Shown here: in pieces, positions 58,580 through 64,000 of the stretch | How positions within the stretch are numbered: position 1 is the stretch's first letter | How the letters are laid out: every line of letters starts with the position of its first letter | Source: JAEYKI01 sp036679405 | GTDB lineage: Bacteria > Bacillota > Clostridia > Christensenellales > Christensenellaceae | Direction of reading: 5' to 3' | DNA: 64,000 nucleotides | Assembly (NCBI GenBank): GCA_036679405.1 | Contig: JAVBVZ010000004.1 | Location: 291,804 to 355,803 of the forward strand | Position numbers and translations under genes: made by a program | Notes under the pieces: generated by a model | Database searches by the model: none | Seen by the model: only the letters and a program-made list of their open reading frames with translations | Told to the model about the DNA's origin: nothing

Positions 58580-60559
58580 TTAAGCTTTTTTTCTCTTCTT
58601 TTTTAACGCCGCAACTCCCGCCGCCGCGCATCCGGCTAAAGCCAGCAGAATATACAATGGCGTAAAATCCTGCCCGGTCTTTGGCAGCATACGGTCCAGT
58701 ATGGTGAGCGTCACGTCCGCCCCCGCATAGCCGATGGTGTAATGCAGAGTTGTTTGTCCTGCCTTAAGCCCTTTCACCGTTACGCTGCCGTCATCGTTTT
58801 GAGTCAGTTCCACCATGCTTTCATCCCAGTTCCATTTGCCGCCGGGCACCTGTGGCGTGAGCGTCGTGCGCCCGCCAACGTACAGGCTTGTCGTGCCGGC
58901 CGTCACCGTTGTCTTCCCGCCGCCCGTTGAAGAGGATGAGGGCGATGGCACGGGCGTTTCGGTTGGCACAGGTGTCGGTGATGCCGTGGGAGTCGGCGTG
59001 GGCGAGGGCGCAGGCGCTGCCGTCCATACGGCGTAAAGCGTGCCGTCCGCATCAAACGTATAGGTGCTTCCGGCGGCATAGCTCGTTCCGCCGCCTCCCG
59101 CCGCCGTGTTCCAACCCGAAAACGCGTATCCTTCATACGAGAGTCCCGTGCCGTCCGAAACCTCGGCCGTTGTTCCTGTATGCTGCGTTGCGGATGCGGG
59201 CGCCGTGCCGCTGCCGCCGTTCGCATCATAGGAAAGGGTATACGGCACCAGCCACGCGCCGAAATCGCCGTCCCAAGGGACGGTGATGCCGTAAGCGCTC
59301 CCGCCCGCCGCATGTCCCGTAACAGTCTCATGCGTATGGCTTACAGAAGTTGGCGTCAGGCTGGAATCGTTTCTCAAAAAAACCGCCGCCGTATCCGTTA
59401 TTTCCAGTGTTCCGCCGCTTCCAAGCCTACCGTTGCCGACGTCCTGCGCATCGCTGGTCCCATGCGCCGCGAATACAACTCCGCCGGATATCAAAACCGT
59501 TCCGGCGTTTCCAGTATATCCTCCGCCGATGCCCGCACCGCCGCTGTCACCCGCAATTTTTTTACCACCGGTGGCCGTTACCGTGCCGCCGCTGATTTGT
59601 ATGCTGCCGCCGTTGCCGAAGCTGCCCCCGCCGATGCCTGATCCGCCGCCATCTGACGACATAGCATCTGTGTCGTCCCCGCCTGTGGCCGTTACCGTGC
59701 CGCTGTTGATGCTTATACTCCCGCCGCTGCCGTAGCTGCCCCCGCCGATGCCTGCCCCTTTCTCTCCGCCCGTGGCCGTTACCGTGCCGCCGCTGATGGT
59801 AATGCTGCCGCCGTCTCTATTATAACCGCCGCCGATACCCGCAGCATCTTCTGCGCCCGTAGCCGTGACCGTACCGCCGCTGATTGTCGTGGTGCCGCCG
59901 TCGCCGACAAAGCCTCCGCCGATGCCTGCCCCGCCGTTGCCCCCCGTAGCCGTCACCGCGCCGCTGTTGATGCTTATACTCCCGCCGCTGCCGTAGCTGC
60001 CCCCGCCGATGCCTGCCCCGGCGAAACCGCCTGAAGCTGTCACCGTACTGCCGCTGATGGTGACGCTCCCGCCCGACTCATGAAATCCAGTGCTCTGGCC
60101 GTCGCTGTTTCCACCGATGCCTGCTCCATACAATCCGCCCGTTGCAAAAAGCGAACCCGCGCCGCCAATGCTTAGTGTTGCGCCCGCCGGGCAGCGCAGC
60201 CCGGCGTTTTCATCGCCGCTCGTGAGAGTATTACTGCCCGCAAGCGTCAGTGCAACGGTCGCGCCCGACATGTCAAACGCACAGCCCGCAGCGGACGAAT
60301 CCACCGTCAGGCTGTTCAGCGTAAGATTTGCCGAAACGCCGCTCTGCACCACAATGTGGCTGCAGGACCCGGCAAGTGAAAGCGCCGTTCCGGTCAGCAC
60401 GGTCAGCGTTCCCGTCCCCGCGTCATAGGTGTAATCCGATCCCTCCGTACCGCCCGTTACGGTCAGGCTGCCGTAGGTGCCGCCCGCCAGCACCAGGGAG
60501 GGTCCAAAAGCAAATACAAGCGCCGCGCATAAAACTGCGGCCAAAAACCTTTTTTTCAT
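58580..60559 (-). CDS. LPXTG-anchored surface protein with Gly-rich repeats
   Basis: The 659-residue product has an N-terminal signal peptide (KKRFLAAVLCAALVFAFG, cleavage after VLAGG or nearby). A region of about seven Gly-rich repeats of 28-30 residues (core GAGIGGG-x-GGSISISGGTVTATGG) follows, then a Listeria-Bacteroides (InlB B-type) repeat with LSYDANGG and YAFSGWN. A Pro/Thr-rich linker and an Ig-like (BIG2-type) domain lead to the sortase signal LPKTG at about 625-629 with a hydrophobic helix and basic tail. It is probably a wall-linked adhesin or glycan-binding protein. Its DNA is visibly GC-richer than the core genes. Confidence 0.9.
   Translation of the reverse strand: MKKRFLAAVLCAALVFAFGPSLVLAGGTYGSLTVTGGTEGSDYTYDAGTGTLTVLTGTALSLAGSCSHIVVQSGVSANLTLNSLTVDSSAAGCAFDMSGATVALTLAGSNTLTSGDENAGLRCPAGATLSIGGAGSLFATGGLYGAGIGGNSDGQSTGFHESGGSVTISGSTVTASGGFAGAGIGGGSYGSGGSISINSGAVTATGGNGGAGIGGGFVGDGGTTTISGGTVTATGAEDAAGIGGGYNRDGGSITISGGTVTATGGEKGAGIGGGSYGSGGSISINSGTVTATGGDDTDAMSSDGGGSGIGGGSFGNGGSIQISGGTVTATGGKKIAGDSGGAGIGGGYTGNAGTVLISGGVVFAAHGTSDAQDVGNGRLGSGGTLEITDTAAVFLRNDSSLTPTSVSHTHETVTGHAAGGSAYGITVPWDGDFGAWLVPYTLSYDANGGSGTAPASATQHTGTTAEVSDGTGLSYEGYAFSGWNTAAGGGGTSYAAGSTYTFDADGTLYAVWTAAPAPSPTPTPTASPTPVPTETPVPSPSSSSTGGGKTTVTAGTTSLYVGGRTTLTPQVPGGKWNWDESMVELTQNDDGSVTVKGLKAGQTTLHYTIGYAGADVTLTILDRMLPKTGQDFTPLYILLALAGCAAAGVAALKKKRKKA
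59699..60019. repeat. 60-bp exact direct repeat within the surface-protein gene
   Basis: Positions 59699-59758 and 59960-60019 are identical over 60 nt, offset by 261 nt (87 codons, three repeat units). The other units of the array diverge more. The identity suggests recent duplication or gene conversion within the array. Confidence 0.85.
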
Positions 60560-60631
60560 ACCTTTTCCCCTTTTTTCGCAAGAATAACGCCATCCGCAAT
60601 ATAGCTTTAAAAAATCTCTATATGCGGGCAC

Positions 60632-60667
60632 AAAAAAACCTATGATAGTATTTATATATATCATAGG
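60632..60667 (-). terminator. Terminator between the two-HTH regulator and the LPXTG gene
   Basis: A 9-bp perfect stem (60639-60647 with 60659-60667) with an 11-nt A/T loop is followed on the minus strand by seven T. The A run on the other side would let it act in both directions. It implies that the surface-protein gene has its own promoter in the 70 nt before its start; none is clear. Confidence 0.65.
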
Positions 60668-60682
60668 AAAAAAGTTTTGCGT

Positions 60683-60730
60683 CCGGTAGTGACTTTTCTC
60701 TTCAAAAAGTCACGTTTTTTTAGGGACCGG
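60683..60730 (+). other. Nested hairpin with plus-strand T run
   Basis: A 9-bp stem (60689-60697 with 60705-60713) is followed on the plus strand by seven T, with an outer CCGGT/ACCGG pair (60683-60687 with 60726-60730). It has the form of a plus-strand intrinsic terminator although no plus-strand gene is near. It could mark an antisense or small RNA. Confidence 0.4.
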
Positions 60731-60759
60731 CGAAAAGGTTTGCTTTTTTGGGGTATGAT

Positions 60760-61938
60760 TTAAAAAATATACTGTGAAAGTTCGTTTCGGCCGGATATGC
60801 ACAATTTGCCGTAAATTTCCTGCATAATATTCTTAAGCCTGCCCACAGAAATACCCTGCTTCTTTGCAATAACCGCATAAGGGACACGCTGCGCCGCCAT
60901 AAGCGCAATGTGGTACTCCCGCAAAGTCAGAATCAGCGTTATATTTTCCCGGGTGAACCGGTTATGAAAGCTGATCCAGTTCTTCCATGTCCGCTGCCAC
61001 TGGTTCATAACGGCGCCGTAACAAGTGGGAAAAGCCTGCTTCAGGCATTGCTCCACCAGCCCTCCCAGCGCAGTGACAACCTCCGCAAAAGGGGTAATGA
61101 AACCGTTTGGCAGCGCGCCTGCCATAGCGTCCAGCAGCCAGCGTCTGGCTTTTCCCTCCTGCCCGAGGCTATGGCACGCAACGGCGCAGGTCACCCGCAG
61201 ATAGATATCCGTGGTGGTGATTTTGCCTTCCTGCATACAAAAAGCCAGCGCGGCCTGCGCCGTTGCCAACATTGCGTCATAGTTACCCAGACATTGAAAA
61301 TATTTTGCACGTAAATACAAAGCATTGGGCCTAGCCTGCGGTGCAAGTGCGGATAAATCTCCTTCTGCAAGCCATGTTGGAACCAGCAGCGGGGCGATCA
61401 CGCTCACTGCGGCGGTAGCCCGGGCCAATTCGGCAAGCGCGGCGGCCCCTCCACCTGCATGCGCCGCTGCGCACTGTTTCAGATAAGCTTCCATTTCGCT
61501 AAACGCGCGGTAGTCGCCCGCACTGATGGCTGCGGGCACGGCCACCGGGCAGACGCGCAGCCTCGCCGCGTCGTCGCCTTCGGTTTTGGTAAAACAGCGC
61601 AGCGTTTTTTCAAAGTCTCCCCGCAGATAAGCGAGTTCGGCTTCATATTGCAGGCGCAGCCGTTCTTCGCCCAATGCATCCAATATAGCGTCGGGGTTTC
61701 CGTCCGGCATAGACGCAGATGCCGCCTCCAGCACATACGCCAGTTCGGATTCCAGCGGGCTTTTGGGTTGCTTTTTTCCCCTGCGCGGGTCGGCGGGTTT
61801 TTCTGCGGTTTCCGGAAGCGCCCACGACCGTCCGTACCGCTTTGTGTCCTCTATCCGTCCCTTCGCCAAAAGCTGCTGTACCCGCCGCAAAGATATGCCC
61901 CACTTTGCCGCAGCCTCCCTCGCCGATATATAGTTCAT
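60760..61938 (-). CDS. Transcriptional regulator with N- and C-terminal DNA-binding domains
   Basis: The 392-residue product starts with a MerR/excisionase-like helix-turn-helix (SAREAAAKWGISLRRVQQLLAKGRI). A long helical, Ala-rich TPR-like middle follows (about residues 75-320), and the protein ends with a LuxR-type HTH (LTLREYHIALM, then YAVIAKKQGISVGRLKNIMQEI). The C-terminal part is like MalT/LuxR regulators. The gene is GC-rich like its neighbour, the LPXTG protein, which it may control. AAGGCGG precedes the ATG. Confidence 0.85.
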   Translation of the reverse strand: MNYISAREAAAKWGISLRRVQQLLAKGRIEDTKRYGRSWALPETAEKPADPRRGKKQPKSPLESELAYVLEAASASMPDGNPDAILDALGEERLRLQYEAELAYLRGDFEKTLRCFTKTEGDDAARLRVCPVAVPAAISAGDYRAFSEMEAYLKQCAAAHAGGGAAALAELARATAAVSVIAPLLVPTWLAEGDLSALAPQARPNALYLRAKYFQCLGNYDAMLATAQAALAFCMQEGKITTTDIYLRVTCAVACHSLGQEGKARRWLLDAMAGALPNGFITPFAEVVTALGGLVEQCLKQAFPTCYGAVMNQWQRTWKNWISFHNRFTRENITLILTLREYHIALMAAQRVPYAVIAKKQGISVGRLKNIMQEIYGKLCISGRNELSQYIF

Positions 61939-61973
61939 ATTAAACCGCCTTTTTTCACAAAAATCATACTTAT

Positions 61974-62025
61974 ATTATATTCGTTTAAACGAATAGTTTC
62001 AATGTTTCTGCCTGTATGTTTAAAC
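61974..62025 (-). promoter_or_regulatory. Promoter with palindromic operator for the two-HTH regulator
   Basis: Minus-strand TTGAAA (61997-62002) and TATAAT (61974-61979) are 17 nt apart. The spacer holds a perfect 16-bp palindrome, ATTCGTTTAAACGAAT (61979-61994). The core GTTTAAAC occurs a second time at 62018-62025, 35 bp upstream. This is a strong promoter with a likely operator and second half of a cooperative site. Confidence 0.75.
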
Positions 62026-62255
62026 TAATTTGATTCATACCAAACCTTAAAATACATTTTTTTCCTTTTTACAGCTGAGCGCAGCCTTTACCGTGACAGT
62101 CTTGACCCGGAGCAAAACACATACCACACAAAAAAAGAATCATGTTTTGTATGACCCTTTTTTAATGCCGTTTTGTGCAATTGATAAAACAAAGGAAAAT
62201 CTTTGCTTGTTTAAAACAGCCTGCTACTATACAGGTCTTACTTCTTCCTGCGTGC
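62026..62255. other. Intergenic stretch without identifiable features
   Basis: Between the regulator promoter and the glucosaminidase stop codon I see no gene, no clear terminator and no repeat. A short plus-strand open frame here (GTG at 62093) has no ribosome binding site and is not called. Confidence 0.6.
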
Positions 62256-63521
62256 TTATCCGCCGCATTGATCAATTAATTCCTGCATATTCTCCTTGAT
62301 TTTTGTTGCCCATGTGCCGCCTGAACAGTATGCTTCTCCGACTGCCTCAATGGTTGTCAGCCCGTTGCCGATATAATTTGTGCTCAGCAGGTCGTACATA
62401 TATAAAACACATTCTTCCTTGGATGAAAATGTCTTATACCCACCCTGTGACTGTGATATGCCCCCAAGGTTGTTTTGATTTTGCGCCAGGCTGCTTGTTC
62501 CGTTCGCGCTCTCATAGTTAATAATAGATAACACAAACAATGAGTTAATGCCGTATTGCTGTTCTCCGTCATAGAAGGCCTGCCCCAGTCCATTTAAGGC
62601 AGAGGGTAATACCGCTTCCAGCATACCCGGTGATAGGTTGGTTTTTTGGGTGATGTTCCCGGACACACTTGTACTGTCGCTCTGCTCTTCTGAAGAATAG
62701 TTATATTCTTTCACATCACTGCTGTAGATCATTTCTTTTGTTTTTTCACCAATAATCCCGTCCACATCAAGTCCGTTCGTTTCCTGAAACTCTTCAACAG
62801 CCGTTTTTACAGCCTCTGTAAAGGTATCCGGAGCGGTGTCTATATAACCCAGCTCATACAAACAATATATCATATCCTCAACATCCGCTCCCTGTGCGCC
62901 CAAACTTACTGCAAATTCGAGTGCGCTTTCAGACATCAGCACCGTATAGGCTTGTGTACCCATACAACCGTCTGTAGGCAATTTTGCCTGACGCTGGAAA
63001 CTCCTTACAGCTTGCTGCGTCAACGGTCCATATAGTTCAGTCGGGGTCGCATCATCCATATAATTCAAGTCCATAAGCCTTTGCTGTATTAAAACTACAA
63101 GAGGATCCGACATGCCTTCCTCAAAAACGGTCCCGTTAAGAGGGTCGTCTTCGGCAGGCTCAGTAGTGCTTGTGGGCGATGGCGACGGGCCGGATAACGC
63201 AGAAGAAGCTTTTGTCGCATCGGACACAAATGAATAGTCACTGCTTTTTTCGTCCGCCACAGCTGTCTGCGGCGCATTATTCTTGCCGGCATTTCCATTC
63301 ACGGATAAAAAAACAATGGTTAGGGTTACTGCAACTGCAATACATAAGAAAATCACCACCCTTAGCGGCCTTCGCTGCATCGCCGAGAATATCCTTATCT
63401 TTTTAAGCGTCTTTCTCGGATTTGCCGTGCCACGCAAGGTTGATTTGAAAGGTATTATATTGCGGTCCGTCCGGTTAACTGCTGAAAATCCGGTTTTTGT
63501 CTTATAGCGTCGTCTTTCCAT
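62256..63521 (-). CDS. Membrane-anchored peptidoglycan-binding / glucosaminidase-like protein
   Basis: The 421-residue product has a basic cytoplasmic N-terminus and one membrane helix (about residues 55-75, VVIFLCIAVAVTLTIVFL). A Ser/Thr/Pro linker and two PG_binding_1-type repeats follow (DPLVVLIQQRLMDLNY and the later DVEDMIYCLYELGYID). The C-terminal domain is like Mannosyl-glycoprotein endo-beta-N-acetylglucosaminidases, with NYESANGTSSLAQNQNNLGGI as its catalytic-region signature. It likely trims or remodels cell-wall glycan. The ATG at 63521 follows AGGA; a TTG 14 codons upstream is less likely. Confidence 0.85.
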   Translation of the reverse strand: MERRRYKTKTGFSAVNRTDRNIIPFKSTLRGTANPRKTLKKIRIFSAMQRRPLRVVIFLCIAVAVTLTIVFLSVNGNAGKNNAPQTAVADEKSSDYSFVSDATKASSALSGPSPSPTSTTEPAEDDPLNGTVFEEGMSDPLVVLIQQRLMDLNYMDDATPTELYGPLTQQAVRSFQRQAKLPTDGCMGTQAYTVLMSESALEFAVSLGAQGADVEDMIYCLYELGYIDTAPDTFTEAVKTAVEEFQETNGLDVDGIIGEKTKEMIYSSDVKEYNYSSEEQSDSTSVSGNITQKTNLSPGMLEAVLPSALNGLGQAFYDGEQQYGINSLFVLSIINYESANGTSSLAQNQNNLGGISQSQGGYKTFSSKEECVLYMYDLLSTNYIGNGLTTIEAVGEAYCSGGTWATKIKENMQELIDQCGG

Positions 63522-63624
63522 ACATAGTCCTATCGCTTCATCATTTAAAAACTGGTAATTCAAAAATATAAAAACTAAAATAGCTTACGGATAACGCTGA
63601 CCAATGCTATCGGCCTGAAAATTA

Positions 63625-63653
63625 ATTATACCATAATTTTTTCATCATGTAAT
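63625..63653 (-). promoter_or_regulatory. Probable promoter of the glucosaminidase-like gene
   Basis: Minus-strand ATTACA (63648-63653) and extended -10 TGG-TATAAT (63625-63630) are separated by 17 nt, about 105 nt before the start codon. Confidence 0.6.
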
Positions 63654-63895
63654 TCCTTAAATATTAGCATATTGTTAATATTGCAACAAACTTATAATAT
63701 ATGGCTTTATGATTCTGTATTCATACAGTTTCGAATGTATGAACCGGAAAAAAGATACAATTTCTTTCTGCTTTTTGTATTTTTACGCCTCTCATTATGT
63801 GAGCTTTCTTTATAAAAAGTCAACACAAAATATAATGGCGACAAACCGTTTACAGATAAATTTCTTACGTATTTTATCATTTTCCCGCCATAAAT
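63654..63895. other. Divergent intergenic region without identifiable gene
   Basis: This A/T-rich stretch separates the glucosaminidase-like gene from the plus-strand gene at the window end. A plus-strand frame (ATG at 63709) is Phe/Tyr/Ser-rich, lacks a ribosome binding site and reads like non-coding A/T-rich DNA. Confidence 0.55.
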
Positions 63896-63924
63896 TTGCC
63901 ACAGGTGTTGTTTATATTTATATC
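63896..63924 (+). promoter_or_regulatory. Possible promoter of the gene at the window end
   Basis: TTGCCA (63896-63901) and TATATC (63919-63924) are 17 nt apart, about 55 nt before the ATG at 63979. The hexamers are only moderate matches. Confidence 0.4.
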
Positions 63925-63978
63925 AGACGGGAAAACAAACCCAAAATAATTTAAAAAATCAAAAGGAGATGTACTGAA

Positions 63979-64000
63979 ATGAAATTTTCTAAAAAATTAG
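63979..64000 (+). CDS. 5' end of a plus-strand gene (truncated by window)
   Basis: An AAAGGAGATG ribosome binding site precedes an ATG at 63979, and the seven visible codons read MKFSKKL. This looks like the basic start of a signal peptide, but nothing more can be said. Confidence 0.65.

Noticed and set aside
59300..60250. CRISPR-like array
   Set aside because: The repeats are in-frame coding units of the surface protein, diverged in sequence, without unique spacers or cas genes.
62093..62299. 68-codon plus-strand frame
   Set aside because: GTG start, no ribosome binding site, overlaps the end of the glucosaminidase-like gene.
63709..63954. 81-codon plus-strand frame before the window end
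   Set aside because: No ribosome binding site and composition of random A/T-rich DNA; a possible promoter for the next gene lies inside it.
1..64000. tRNA, rRNA, insertion sequences, prophage
   Set aside because: I found no tRNA cloverleaf, rRNA segment, transposase, integrase or terminal inverted repeats of a mobile element by reading both strands.

Overview
The window looks like chromosome of a low-to-moderate GC member of the Bacillota, class Clostridia. The order rimP-nusA-ylxR-L7Ae-infB-rbfA-nrnA-truB-ribF-rpsO-pnp is the classic Firmicutes translation block. Ribosome binding sites are strong AGGAGG-like sequences, TTG and GTG starts are common, and promoters are sigma-A type. An LPXTG sortase substrate points to a Gram-positive wall. 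Indolepyruvate:ferredoxin oxidoreductase, acetate kinase/phosphotransacetylase and cobalamin genes suggest a fermentative anaerobe that uses amino acids. I cannot fix the genus. Almost every gene is on the minus strand, so operons read from high to low coordinate.

Layout. 1-12160: rimP-to-ribF operon with its promoter, then rpsO, pnp and a truncated M16 peptidase. 12295-15533: plsY, der and a PDZ/radical-SAM DUF512 protein. 15715-20126: pstS-C-A-B-phoU behind a four-repeat PhoP box. 20183-23219: plsX-rnc-glyA. 23233-26525: a flavoprotein, rpmF, and pta-ackA. 26663-27859: tmcAL, one of few plus-strand genes. 27863-31990: patatin, coiled-coil protein, coaD, rsmD, 5-formyl-THF cyclo-ligase and alr. 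32002-37393: ACT protein and two aryl-CoA ligases flanking iorA-iorB. 37454-39348: cobC-cobS-cobU. 39428-45781: F-type ATP synthase operon. 45861-52797: GNAT and DUF2156 proteins, pyk with a PfkB-type kinase, and a divergent EF-G. 53011-54857: a small membrane protein and purA. 55118-58359: accessory genes (condensation-fold acyltransferase, Crp/Fnr regulator, Vat-like acetyltransferase, CDP-alcohol phosphatidyltransferase). 58580-61938: a visibly GC-rich pair, a repeat-rich LPXTG surface protein and a regulator with DNA-binding domains at both ends. 62256-64000: a glucosaminidase-like wall protein and the start of a plus-strand gene.

The most striking observation is in the ATP synthase operon. 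There is no separate atpH (delta) gene. Instead the alpha subunit carries about 70 extra N-terminal residues that match the C-terminal, b-binding domain of delta/OSCP, with no delta N-terminal domain anywhere in the operon. Other points worth a look are a RibF whose riboflavin-kinase half lacks its usual PTAN motif, a PhoP box overlapping the glyA terminator, and a perfect 16-bp palindrome inside the promoter spacer of the two-HTH regulator. Also notable are the iorAB/aryl-CoA ligase module with an inverted repeat over its promoter and a 60-bp exact repeat inside the surface-protein gene.
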